DNA from: Hymenobacter sp. CRA2
GTDB lineage: Bacteria > Bacteroidota > Bacteroidia > Cytophagales > Hymenobacteraceae
Assembly: GCF_002007105.1 (NCBI RefSeq)
Contig: NZ_MVBC01000003.1
Location: 124,001 to 188,000 of the forward strand
Direction of reading: 5' to 3'
Length of the DNA stretch: 64,000 nt
Shown: in pieces, positions 1 through 8,102 of the stretch
How positions within the stretch are numbered: position 1 is the stretch's first letter
Layout of the letters: every line of letters starts with the position of its first letter
The notes under the pieces: model-generated
Told to the model about the DNA's origin: nothing
The model's input: only the letters and a program-made list of their open reading frames with translations
Database searches by the model: none
Made by a program: the position numbers and the translations under genes

Positions 1-2
1 GC

Positions 3-2519
3 CCCTACGTGGGCCTGGAAATACCCGCTGAGCTCCACGACCCCGCCACCGGCGGTACCCGCCAGTACTTCATGAACCTGGCGTACCAGCCGCTGCTCGA
101 CGCGGAGGGCCGCACCCAGGGCATTCTGGCCTTCGGCATCGACGTGACGGAGCAGGTGCAGGCCCGGCAGCGCGCCCAGGCCCTGCAGGCCGAGGTGCAC
201 CGCAGCACCGAGCAGCTGCGGCGCATGGCCGAATCCCTGCCCATCATCACCTACATCAACGAAGCCAACGGCGAGGGCCACTACGTGAGCCCGCAGTGGT
301 ACGCCTACACGGGCCTGCCGGAGGGCTCGTCCATCGCCTCGCACTGGCGCGAGGTCACGCACCCCGATGATCTGCCGCGCGTGGAGGCCGAGTACCGGGC
401 CGGGCGGCAGGAGCGCCGCGGCTGGCGCATCGAGCTGCGCTTCCGGGGCCGCGACGGGCAGTACCGCTGGTTTCTGAACCAGGCCACGCCCGAGCTAAAC
501 GTCGACGGGCAGGTGCTGCGTTGGTACGGCTCCAACACCGACATCGACGACCAGAAACGCTTTCAGCAGGAGCTGGAGCGCAAGGACGAACAGTTTCAGC
601 GCATGCTGCAGAGCTTCCCGGCCATCGTCAACACCATGGAAGGGCCTGAGCACCGCTACACCTACATTTCGCAGCAGATCAAGTCCTTGTTCGGCGAGCG
701 GGTGTACCTGGGCGTCCGGATGGCAGATGCCCTGCCGGAGTTGGTCGAACAGGGATTCCTGCGCAAGCTCGACGAGGTATACCGCACCGGCCAGCCGTTC
801 ACGGCTACGGAGCAGCGCGTGAACATCATCAGCCCCGTCACCGGTGAGCTGGAGCCCCACTACTTCAACTTCACTTACCAACTGCTGCCCGAGCTGGTCA
901 GCCGCCCCGAGTCCCGCGGCATCCTCTCCTTCGCCATCGACGTGACGGAGCAGGTGCAGGCCCGGCAGCGCGCCCAGGCCCTGCAAGCCGAAGTGCACCG
1001 GCAGGACCGCCGCCTGCGCCGCCTCACCGAGGCGCTGCCCGCCATATCGTTTATCCTCGGCTCAGCCATGCGCCTGGAGTACGTCAGCCCGCAGTGGTAC
1101 TCGCTCACCGGCTACGCCCAGGCTACCGACGTGGACGCGGTGTGGCCCACGCTGATCCATCCCGACGACTGGGACAACGCTTACGTGACCTACAGCCGGG
1201 CCCTGGCCGCCAACGAAGCGCTGGAGTTTGAGTACCGCCTGCGGCAAGCCGATGGGCAGTACCGCTGGCAGGTGTGCCGCATCGTGCCCGAGCCTGGCCC
1301 CGATGGACAGGTCGTGCGCTGGTACGGCACGCTGGTCGACAACCACGCCCAGAAGGAGCTGCAACACGAGTTGCTGCGCAGCGAAGCCCGGTACCGCTTT
1401 CTGGCCGAAAGCATTCCGCAGCTGGTGTGGACGGCCGAGCCCGACGGCTCGATAGACTACATGAACCAGCGCTGGGAAGAGCTGACGGGCCGGCCCATGC
1501 AGCAGGCCCTGAACCTGGACTGGGCCGCCCTGGTACCGCCCGAAGACGTGGATACGGTGGTCGGCAAGTTTCTGCACGACATCCGGGCCGGTCACGACTA
1601 CGAGCAGGAAAGCCAGCTGTATTCGGCCAAGGACGGGCAGTACCGCTGGTTTTTGCACCGGGCCACGGCCATGCGCAACGCCGAGGGCCAGATCGTGAAG
1701 TGGTTTGGAGCCAGCACCGACATCCACGATTCCAAACAGGCCCAGCAGCAGCTGCAGGCCCAGAACGAGCAGTTGCGACGCATCAACGAGGACTTGGACA
1801 ACTTCGTGTACACGGCCTCCCACGACCTGCGCCAGCCCGTTACCAACATGGCCGGCATCTTTGAGGAGCTGATGCGCACGGCCACCTTCGCCGACCCGGC
1901 CGCCCAGACGCTGGTGCGGATGTTTGAGCGCGCCCTGCACCAGATGCACGACACGGTGCAGGACCTGGCGCAGGTGGTGCAGGTGCAGCGCCAGCACGAG
2001 CAGCTCCCGGCCGAAGCCATCGAGCTAAGGCCCTTCGCGCGGGAAATCGTGCGGTTGGTGCTGGATCAGCAGCCCAGCCCCGACGCCGAATTGGTACTGG
2101 ACTTTGCCGCCGTGCCGGTACTCTCCTTCGTGCGGCCCAACCTGCAGAGCGTGCTCTACAATCTGCTCAGCAACGCCCTGAAGTACGCCATGCCCGGCCG
2201 CCCGGCCCGCGTGGAGGTGAGCACGACCCTGGAAAACGGCACGCCCGTGATACGCGTGCAGGACAACGGCCTCGGCCTGGACTTGCAGCGCCACGGCACG
2301 AACCTCTTCAAGATGTTTCGCCGCTTCCACGACCACGTAGAAGGCTCGGGCATGGGCCTGTACCTGGTCAACCGCATCGTGCAGCAGGCCCACGGCCGCC
2401 TGACGGTGGAAAGCGTGGTGGGCGAGGGCACTACCTTCTGCCTCTACCTGCCCAACGCGCTGCCGAGCAGCCCGCCTGCGGTAGCTCAGCTAGCGGCCAA
2501 CTCCGAAGAGCAGCCCTAG
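3..2519 (+). CDS. Multi-PAS sensor histidine kinase, 5' end outside window
   Basis: Sensor kinase expected to autophosphorylate on histidine in response to cues read by PAS domains. The frame is open from the first complete codon, so the N-terminus lies upstream; 838 codons are visible. It begins in the C-terminal part of one PAS domain, then has four more at about residues 65-180, 200-320, 335-455 and 460-580, several with PAC-type YRW motifs. The kinase core follows: H box SHDLRQPV near residue 605, N box LLSNALKY, then DNGLGL and GSGMGLYLV of the ATP-binding domain. No membrane segment or receiver domain is seen and no response regulator is adjacent, so it looks like a soluble orphan kinase. 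A 51-bp stretch is repeated exactly inside the gene (137-187 and 935-985). Its stop overlaps the converging next gene. The family call is secure; the signal is unknown. Confidence 0.93.
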   Translation, partial: PYVGLEIPAELHDPATGGTRQYFMNLAYQPLLDAEGRTQGILAFGIDVTEQVQARQRAQALQAEVHRSTEQLRRMAESLPIITYINEANGEGHYVSPQWYAYTGLPEGSSIASHWREVTHPDDLPRVEAEYRAGRQERRGWRIELRFRGRDGQYRWFLNQATPELNVDGQVLRWYGSNTDIDDQKRFQQELERKDEQFQRMLQSFPAIVNTMEGPEHRYTYISQQIKSLFGERVYLGVRMADALPELVEQGFLRKLDEVYRTGQPFTATEQRVNIISPVTGELEPHYFNFTYQLLPELVSRPESRGILSFAIDVTEQVQARQRAQALQAEVHRQDRRLRRLTEALPAISFILGSAMRLEYVSPQWYSLTGYAQATDVDAVWPTLIHPDDWDNAYVTYSRALAANEALEFEYRLRQADGQYRWQVCRIVPEPGPDGQVVRWYGTLVDNHAQKELQHELLRSEARYRFLAESIPQLVWTAEPDGSIDYMNQRWEELTGRPMQQALNLDWAALVPPEDVDTVVGKFLHDIRAGHDYEQESQLYSAKDGQYRWFLHRATAMRNAEGQIVKWFGASTDIHDSKQAQQQLQAQNEQLRRINEDLDNFVYTASHDLRQPVTNMAGIFEELMRTATFADPAAQTLVRMFERALHQMHDTVQDLAQVVQVQRQHEQLPAEAIELRPFAREIVRLVLDQQPSPDAELVLDFAAVPVLSFVRPNLQSVLYNLLSNALKYAMPGRPARVEVSTTLENGTPVIRVQDNGLGLDLQRHGTNLFKMFRRFHDHVEGSGMGLYLVNRIVQQAHGRLTVESVVGEGTTFCLYLPNALPSSPPAVAQLAANSEEQP
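137..187 (+). repeat. 51-bp exact direct repeat, copy 1 (inside PAS kinase)
   Basis: This stretch encodes the end of one PAS domain and the linker helix (IDVTEQVQARQRAQALQ). It is repeated base for base at 935-985, 798 bp later and in the same frame (266 codons), which is the size of about two PAS units. It suggests internal duplication or gene conversion between PAS modules. Confidence 0.85.
935..985 (+). repeat. 51-bp exact direct repeat, copy 2 (inside PAS kinase)
   Basis: Second copy of the PAS-linker repeat, identical over 51 bp to 137-187. Flanking codons diverge quickly on both sides, so identity is confined to the linker. Confidence 0.85.
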
Positions 2520-2914
2520 CCAAACTCGTAGTGCAGGGTGAGGGCGCCCGGGCGGTCGGGGTGGCGCACAAACCAGCCGCGGCCGCGCAGGCCGTCCAGG
2601 TCGTGGGTGCCGGAACCGGGCACCACGGCAAAGTTGGCCTTGGCAACGCCTTCTTCCACGCAGCCGGAGTGCTCCAGCACAAAGCTGCCCTGCCGGCCGG
2701 CCACGCGCCCCACCACCCGCTCCAGCCCCACGGCGCTGGTCGAGCCATCGGCATGGTAAGTGAGCAGCATTTCCAGCCGGCCTTCGCCTTCGATGTCGCC
2801 CCGAAACAGCTGGGTGGCACTGGCCCGGGCCAGGGTAGGCTGGCCGTTGGTTTCGAGGCAAGCCTGCTCGGTCCAGACCCCAAGCTCCAGGGTACTTAGT
2901 GCGCGTTCGTTCAT
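2516..2914 (-). CDS. DUF3224 domain protein
   Basis: A 132-residue cytoplasmic protein of the DUF3224 family, a small beta-barrel family of unknown function. Family-like features are the central GLERVVGRVAGRQGSFVLEH segment and the later VVPGSGTHDLDGLRGRG segment, which match the usual ERV.G...GR.GSFVL and PGSGTG.L.GL.G pattern. There is no signal peptide or membrane segment. The ATG start leaves 186 bp of AT-rich DNA upstream, a reasonable promoter region. The gene converges on the PAS kinase and the two stop codons share the palindrome CTAG. Function cannot be inferred from its neighbours. Confidence 0.85.
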   Translation of the reverse strand: MNERALSTLELGVWTEQACLETNGQPTLARASATQLFRGDIEGEGRLEMLLTYHADGSTSAVGLERVVGRVAGRQGSFVLEHSGCVEEGVAKANFAVVPGSGTHDLDGLRGRGWFVRHPDRPGALTLHYEFG

Positions 2915-3100
2915 AGCCGTGGTAGGTTAGCGTGGTCGGGACCAAAGATAACCACCACTAAATAATATAGCCAATATTACTAATATAAATAGCAAAATAC
3001 TTCACTTCGCCCCCATGCTTAAACCACCAGCCAAACGCCTTGACTGTGAGCAGCAAAGAGAAAATTGCACTGAAGGCCACTCCATGCGCCTTTAGGCAGT

Positions 3101-4138
3101 TTACTCCGTCGCGTCGCGGTAGCGGAACTGGTTGGTGAGGCCGGGGTAGGCCTGCCCATCCACCTCGGCGTAGGGGTACACGAAGTAGTTCAGCGGCTCG
3201 CCCTGCTGGGCGGGCGTCAGCACCAGGTCGCGGCCGCGGGTCAGCTCCACGCGGTTTTCGTCGTGGTGGCCGAAGAAGTACTCGCGCTTGTCGGGGTTCT
3301 TGGCCGCTTCGGAGGCGTCGATGGGCACCCAGCCGGTTTGCCTGGTGTAGAACTCGGCCCAGCAGTGGTAGCCCTTCACCTCCCCCGAGCCACGCTCGGG
3401 CGGCAGCGGGAAGCCGATGCTAAAACGGGCTGGAATGCCCAGGGCCCGGCAGTAGCCGATGAACACGGCGTGGAAATCGGTGCAGTTGCCGCGGCGGGCG
3501 TCGCAGGCGTAGTAGATGTCGCCGCGGCCCCAGCCCTGCCCGCTCTTGTCATACGTCACGGTGCTCACCACGTGGTTGTAGATGGCGCGGGCCTGCTCCA
3601 GTTCGGTGCTGGCGTGGGCCTGGGCCACCACGCGCCGGGCCCAGAGGCGGATGGAGTCGTCGAGGGGCACGAGGCGGTCGGGGGCCAGCCAGCGGCCCAT
3701 GTTCGGGTCGGCGGGCTCGGCGGCTTTTTTGCGGCCGGTTACCTTGGGCAGCAGCGGGTTGATGTGCTCCCGACGCGTAACGCGGCAGTGCAGAGCCACG
3801 GTAGAGGACGCGGCGGGCGGCGCCACCCGCAGGTGCAGCATCTGGTTGCCGTATTGGCCAGCCTCCACGCGGTAGGGAAACGGGCACTCAATCTGCAGGC
3901 CCGTGACGTCCTGCGAGGCATCGGCGTGGGGCACGGGCAGCCACAGGTCCAGGGTTTTGGCCCCGGCCGGCGCGGCAGCCACGGTGGTCTGGTAATCGAA
4001 GGCGAAGGTGCGCGTACGCGGCACCACCGGCGCGGGCGTCTTCTGCGCAGTGGCAGGCGTGGTCAGCATCAGCAAACCCAGGCAAAAGGAAAGGCAGCCC
4101 GCCCGCCAACGCGGCGCGGCAACAGAAAAAGAGAGCAT
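3101..4138 (-). CDS. Secreted transglutaminase-like protein
   Basis: A 345-residue exported protein with a transglutaminase-like (papain-fold) domain. The N-terminus is a typical signal peptide: basic residues, then a Leu-rich stretch ending TPATAQ at about residue 32. An N-terminal beta domain (about 40-140) resembles those preceding bacterial transglutaminase domains. The catalytic domain at about 195-310 shows the Cys of RGNCTDFHAVF, the His of GYHCWAEFY and the Asp of WVPIDASEA, a complete Cys-His-Asp triad. Such proteins are proposed to act as proteases or cross-linkers in the envelope; the substrate is unknown. It is divergent from an AraC-type gene, with about 210 bp of shared upstream DNA, so it could be a target of that regulator (inference). 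Confidence 0.88.
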   Translation of the reverse strand: MLSFSVAAPRWRAGCLSFCLGLLMLTTPATAQKTPAPVVPRTRTFAFDYQTTVAAAPAGAKTLDLWLPVPHADASQDVTGLQIECPFPYRVEAGQYGNQMLHLRVAPPAASSTVALHCRVTRREHINPLLPKVTGRKKAAEPADPNMGRWLAPDRLVPLDDSIRLWARRVVAQAHASTELEQARAIYNHVVSTVTYDKSGQGWGRGDIYYACDARRGNCTDFHAVFIGYCRALGIPARFSIGFPLPPERGSGEVKGYHCWAEFYTRQTGWVPIDASEAAKNPDKREYFFGHHDENRVELTRGRDLVLTPAQQGEPLNYFVYPYAEVDGQAYPGLTNQFRYRDATE

Positions 4139-4352
4139 GGAGCAGGAATCAGGCCGTCGGCAACAACGATAACAATGGCAATCAGATGCTTGACTACCGC
4201 TATACGCAGGGCCGAACGACGCGGCGAAGGTACAGCAAGAAGCTGGCTCCGGCGGCGGCGCCGCGGCCCGCTCCCGCGGGCTTCGCCCGGGCGAGTGGGC
4301 GGCCGGTGCAGAGTCGGAACGTAGCGGCTAGCTTTAGGGCCCGTTTTGCGCC

Positions 4353-5216
4353 ATGAAGTCCCCTGCCCCACCCGTTTTTGATCTGGCCGCGTTTCCGCAG
4401 CCCGCGGCCCGCCGGCCTTATTACGTGGAGCGCCTGGAAGTGCACCTGGCGCGGTTTCCGCACGTGCGCGAGCCGCACGCCCACGACTTCTACCTGCTGG
4501 TGTACATCGAGGCCGGCTACGGCACGCACACCATCGACCAGGTGAGCTACGAGCTGCGCCCCGGAAGCGTGTTTTTTCTGGCGCCGGGGCAGGTACACCA
4601 CTGGCAGCTGCCCCCCGAAGTGCGCGGCTACGTGGTGTTCTTCGACGCCGAGTTTTACCTGTTCCGCTACCCCGGCCCGCGGCTCTACGAGTACCCGTTT
4701 TTTACCGGTGCCCACCCGCCCGTGCTCTACCTCCCGGCTCCCGACGAGCCGGAGCTGCACCCGCTGCTGGCCCGCCTTTACGCCGAAAGCACCACCGCCT
4801 TTCCTCACCAAGCCGAAATCATCCGCTCCTACCTTCACTTGTGCCTGGAGCTGGCGGCGCGGCACTTCCCGGCGGCTCCGGCGGGCGGCGGCAATCTGGC
4901 CCTGCAACAAATCCGGCAGTTCGGCGCCCTACTGAATCAGTACTACCGCACCATGCGCACCGTGCAGGACTACGCCGCTCAGCTGCACCTGACGGCCAAC
5001 CACCTGAACGCCATCTGCCGCCGCGTGCTCAACAAGACGGCCAGCACCCTGATTCACGAACGGGTGGTAGTGGAAGCCCAGCGCCTGCTCGCCACCACGG
5101 CGTTGTCGGTGGCCGAAGTAGCCTACGAGCTGGGCTTCACCGATCCGTCGTACTTCGGGCGTTACTTCCGCAAGTACACCGGCCGCACGCCCGAGGCATT
5201 CCGCCAGCAGCGGTGA
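4353..5216 (+). CDS. AraC family transcriptional regulator
   Basis: A 287-residue DNA-binding regulator. The N-terminal half (about 20-150) is a cupin-like sensing domain with HAHDFYLLVYIEAG-type sequence and the turn LRPGSVFFLAPGQVHHW. The C-terminal half (about 190-285) holds two helix-turn-helix motifs, including LHLTANHLNAICRRV and the AraC signature VAYELGFTDPSYFGRYFRKY followed by GRTPEAFR. Start is the ATG giving MKSPAPPVF. It is transcribed away from the secreted transglutaminase gene; the effector and regulon are unknown. Confidence 0.93.
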   Translation: MKSPAPPVFDLAAFPQPAARRPYYVERLEVHLARFPHVREPHAHDFYLLVYIEAGYGTHTIDQVSYELRPGSVFFLAPGQVHHWQLPPEVRGYVVFFDAEFYLFRYPGPRLYEYPFFTGAHPPVLYLPAPDEPELHPLLARLYAESTTAFPHQAEIIRSYLHLCLELAARHFPAAPAGGGNLALQQIRQFGALLNQYYRTMRTVQDYAAQLHLTANHLNAICRRVLNKTASTLIHERVVVEAQRLLATTALSVAEVAYELGFTDPSYFGRYFRKYTGRTPEAFRQQR

Positions 5217-5268
5217 TTTGTGCCAGAACTCCCACCAAGTAGTCCACTACTGTGGAGCACCACTGGGG

Positions 5269-5276
5269 TACTTTTG
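5269..5276 (+). promoter_or_regulatory. Possible -7 promoter element before DUF983 gene
   Basis: TACTTTTG fits the Bacteroidetes TAnnTTTG -7 consensus and lies about 70 bp before the DUF983 start. No convincing TTG element is present 19-20 bp upstream, so this is only a half match. Confidence 0.3.
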
Positions 5277-5347
5277 CCGTACGATATAGCTCTGCCCGGC
5301 GCTGCGGCGTGGGGCGGCCGCTCCGGACCTAACCCGATTTTACGCTC

Positions 5348-5752
5348 ATGGCTACTACTGATTCTTCCGCCCTGGCTTTGCTGCAGCTGCGTTGCCCCCA
5401 CTGCCACGAGGGCCCGCTGTTCACGCATTCGGCCTGGAACATCACCAAGTTTTCGGATATGCCCGGGCAGTGCCCCGTGTGCGGGCAGACCTACGAGCCC
5501 GAACCCGGTTTCTACTACGGCGCCATGTACATCAGCTTTGCCTTTGCCGTGGCCATTTTTGCCGTGACGGGCGTGCTGCTCTATTACCTGGCTGGCGACC
5601 CGGACCTGTGGGTGTACGTCATGTCGGTGGCGGTGGTGACGCTGCTCACCACGCCGCTGGTGTTCCGCTACTCGCGCGCCATCATGCTCTACCTGTTCGG
5701 CGGCGTGCACTACGACCCGCGTCGTAAGGCGGCTCACACTTCGGCCCGCTAG
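5348..5752 (+). CDS. DUF983 zinc-ribbon membrane protein
   Basis: A 134-residue inner-membrane protein of the DUF983 family. It starts with a zinc ribbon made from CPHCHEGPLF (about residue 17) and CPVCGQTYEPEPGFYYGAMY (about 42); the second stretch with its PEPGFYYGAMY is the family signature. Two hydrophobic segments follow at about residues 58-80 and 85-105. The family is common in Bacteroidetes and Alphaproteobacteria; its biochemical role is not established. A hairpin terminator follows the stop, so it appears to be transcribed alone. Confidence 0.92.
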   Translation: MATTDSSALALLQLRCPHCHEGPLFTHSAWNITKFSDMPGQCPVCGQTYEPEPGFYYGAMYISFAFAVAIFAVTGVLLYYLAGDPDLWVYVMSVAVVTLLTTPLVFRYSRAIMLYLFGGVHYDPRRKAAHTSAR

Positions 5753-5778
5753 CCAGCCCAACTGAAATTGATTTCAAC

Positions 5779-5816
5779 GCCTGGGCCCGTCATGGCTGAC
5801 GGGGCCCAGGCTTTTT
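5779..5816 (+). terminator. Terminator after DUF983 gene
   Basis: A GCCTGGGCCC...GGGCCCAGGC stem with one unpaired base and a short loop is followed by TTTTT, about 25 bp after the DUF983 stop. Confidence 0.75.
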
Positions 5817-6071
5817 CTACATTCTTCTTATTTACAACTATTTACCAGCACCGCTACCAGGTTATTTTTTCACAAATACAAGCTGACACTGCAGTGGTTC
5901 AGGCGGGTTTCCAGGCTCAGTGCAACGCCAAAATTCAGGCCCAACTTAGCGGTGCTGAGCTAGCCAAACCACCCGCAAACTCAACCCTTGCTGCGGAGCC
6001 ACGTTTAAGGCAAACTACTGTTCGGCTTCCCACGGCCGAGCGGGATGGTTTCACTAAACGACTCAACTCCC

Positions 6072-6404
6072 ATGAAAAAGCTCCTCGTTCTTGCTGCCCT
6101 CCTCGTCACCGGTACCGTAGCGGCCAACGCCCAAACCCGTACCACCACGACCACGCAGCAAACCACGACTACCCCGACGCAAACGCAAACTACCGTGACC
6201 CCGGCCCCGGTAATGACGCAGCCCACCCCGGCCACGACCACCGAAACGACCACCACGACGGTGGAATCGACCACCACGGGCGGTGGCAGCAGCATCCAAA
6301 CGCAAGGCGGCACCGGTGTTACGCAGGGCACCGTTTCGCCCCGCACCGATGACGTGAAAGTGAAAGACAAGCGCCGCAAGTCGAAGGCCAAAGCCAACGA
6401 CTAA
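6072..6404 (+). CDS. Thr-rich secreted protein of unknown function
   Basis: A 110-residue low-complexity exported protein. I chose the ATG that gives MKKLLVLAALLVTGTVAANAQ, a textbook signal peptide ending at about residue 21; an upstream ATG only adds an unlikely nine-residue leader. The mature part is dominated by threonine runs (TTTTTQQTTTTPTQTQTTV, then TTTETTTTTVESTTT), followed by a Gly/Gln patch and a strongly basic tail ending KDKRRKSKAKAND. It resembles small proteobacterial and Bacteroidetes periplasmic proteins that cannot be assigned by homology. A strong terminator follows, so it looks monocistronic. Confidence 0.72.
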   Translation: MKKLLVLAALLVTGTVAANAQTRTTTTTQQTTTTPTQTQTTVTPAPVMTQPTPATTTETTTTTVESTTTGGGSSIQTQGGTGVTQGTVSPRTDDVKVKDKRRKSKAKAND

Positions 6405-6431
6405 GCTTGTGCGGCTCAAGCCGTACTCAGC

Positions 6432-6474
6432 AAAAACACCCGGTTGCCCCTTGGATGGGCGGCCGGGTGTTTTT
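6432..6474. terminator. Terminator between Thr-rich gene and barrel gene
   Basis: AAAAACACCCGG pairs with CCGGGTGTTTTT around a GC-rich loop. A-rich on one side and T-rich on the other, it can serve the plus-strand gene and the converging barrel gene. Confidence 0.85.
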
Positions 6475-6492
6475 GCGTTAGTCCGTGTTGGT

Positions 6493-7206
6493 CTACTGGA
6501 GGCGGTACACCACGCCCGCGCGCCACACCTGCGCGTAGGCGTCGTTGACGCCGCCCACCCAGTCGCGGCGGTAGTTGCTCAGGCCGTGCGAGTAACTCAG
6601 CGCCAACCCAAAGCGCTGATAATAGGCGGTCAGGTCCAGCCGGGCGCGGGCATCCAGCGCGGGCTGGTCGCGGCCCTGGTCGACGCTGTACACCCGGCCG
6701 TTTTCATCCGTGGCCCGGCCTTTCTCCCTGCTGTAGAACAGCAAGCCCAGGTCGGCACCGGCGCTCAGGTCCAGGTCTACATTGCCCAGCCCAAAGCGGC
6801 GCCCCACGAAAGGGTGGGCGTTGACGAATTCGTTGGTGAGCGTGGTTTTCCCCTTGATGTTAGCCAGGTTATCATCCCAGGGTCCGCCGATCAGGATGAG
6901 GTCGACGCGGCTACGCAGCCGCTCGTACCCGGCCTGCAGCCCCAGCAGCAGGCGGCTTTTGGTAACCCGCTGCAACTGCAGCGCCGCTCCGTACGAAAAC
7001 CCCGGCCGTGCGCCGTACGGGTTGTTGGTGTAGCCGTCGTTGTCGGCCGTACGCACCGAGATGAGGACGGTTTCGCGCACGGCCGAGTTACCCCGAAAAT
7101 TAAAGCCACCGCCCGTCAGGTGCACGGAGGTTTCGAAGGTTTGGGCCTGCGCCGGGCCAGCAGCCCACAGCGTGAGCAGCCCCGGTAGGAGTAAGAAATA
7201 ACGCAT
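6493..7206 (-). CDS. Outer-membrane beta-barrel protein
   Basis: A 237-residue exported protein. The signal peptide MRYFLLLPGLLTLWAAGPAQAQ is followed by alternating hydrophobic/polar strands typical of porin-like barrels: FSYGAALQLQRVTKSRLLLG, LLLGLQAGYERLR, VDLDLSAGADLGLLFY, RARLDLTAYYQRFGLALSYS and the closing strand VWRAGVVYRLQ. This pattern is that of the PorT/outer-membrane beta-barrel families common in Bacteroidetes. No plug domain or TonB box is seen, so it is not a TonB-dependent receptor. Its function is unassigned; it stands alone between a terminator and the broken hydrolase gene. Confidence 0.8.
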   Translation of the reverse strand: MRYFLLLPGLLTLWAAGPAQAQTFETSVHLTGGGFNFRGNSAVRETVLISVRTADNDGYTNNPYGARPGFSYGAALQLQRVTKSRLLLGLQAGYERLRSRVDLILIGGPWDDNLANIKGKTTLTNEFVNAHPFVGRRFGLGNVDLDLSAGADLGLLFYSREKGRATDENGRVYSVDQGRDQPALDARARLDLTAYYQRFGLALSYSHGLSNYRRDWVGGVNDAYAQVWRAGVVYRLQ

Positions 7207-7307
7207 CCTGAACAGCTAAAAGATGACTGAGCAGCTACGCTGCTCTTGAAGAACCGAGCCCAACTGCGCGGGCGCGGTTGCATGGCCCCCAAAATGCGCG
7301 CCGGGTA

Positions 7308-7982
7308 TTACCGCGGCGGGCTCAGTCGCTGCGTCAGCCACGCCACCACGTCGCCATCAACCTGCTGCCGGCACTCATCCAGCCCGTGCCGGCAGCCCGG
7401 GTACAGGCGCAATTCTTTGGGCTCCCGGGCCCGCTGATAGATGTTGCGCGAACAATCGTCGGGCAAAATTTCGTCGGCGGTGCCGTGCACCAGGAGCAAC
7501 GGGCGCGGGCTTACCTGCGGCGCCAGGCGCGTGCCGTACGTCTAGCTGCTCATGGCCACCACGGCCGTCACGTCGTCGCTGAGAGCCCCGGCGGTGATGA
7601 CCACGGCGCCCCCGAAAGAGTGCCCCACCAGCGCCACCGCCGGGCAGCCGTGTTGCTGCACCAGGTACTCCACGGCCAGCAGCGTATCCATCACGCAGTC
7701 CTCCAGCTCATTGGGATGCCGGTAGTGCAGGCGCAGGGAAGCAATACCCACGGCCGCCAGTTGGGTGGCCAGCCGCGGGTACATACCCCAAGCCGGGCCG
7801 TCGAGCCCGCCGCCAGCCCCGCCGACCCACACCACGGCCGGTGCGCCCGGCGGCGCGGCGTGCAGGCGCGCCGGCAAATCCCCGGCATTGGTGTGCAGCG
7901 TCAGCTCCTCTACCTCATCGGCAAAGCCGTGGTGCGTGACCGATTCCAACACAAACTCGACGCGCTCGGGGGTGGCAGGCAT
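7308..7982 (-). pseudogene. Alpha/beta hydrolase interrupted by one in-frame TAG
   Basis: The reading frame encodes an alpha/beta hydrolase of about 224 codons from MPATPERVEF. The upstream part has the oxyanion region VVWVGGAGGGLDG and nucleophile motif VGHSFGG. It stops at a TAG directly after AVVAMSS (near 7542). The same frame continues without a shift as TYGTRLAPQVSPRPLLLVHG, carrying the acid region HGTADEILP and the catalytic His in YPGCRHGLDE, to a normal stop. The residue lost is expected to be Gln (relatives read SSQTYG), so one C-to-T change, CAG to TAG, explains it. The truncated product would lack two of three catalytic residues. A sequencing error or amber readthrough are alternatives. 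Confidence 0.85.
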
Positions 7983-8102
7983 GGTAGTAGGAGGTAAAGA
8001 GAAGCAACCTGAGTAGGTGTACTTTGGAGCGAAAATTTGGATACTGCCGGGTTTAGGGCATATCGGGGTCATTTGCCCGCGGTTCTGTCCGATATTGCGG
8101 CC

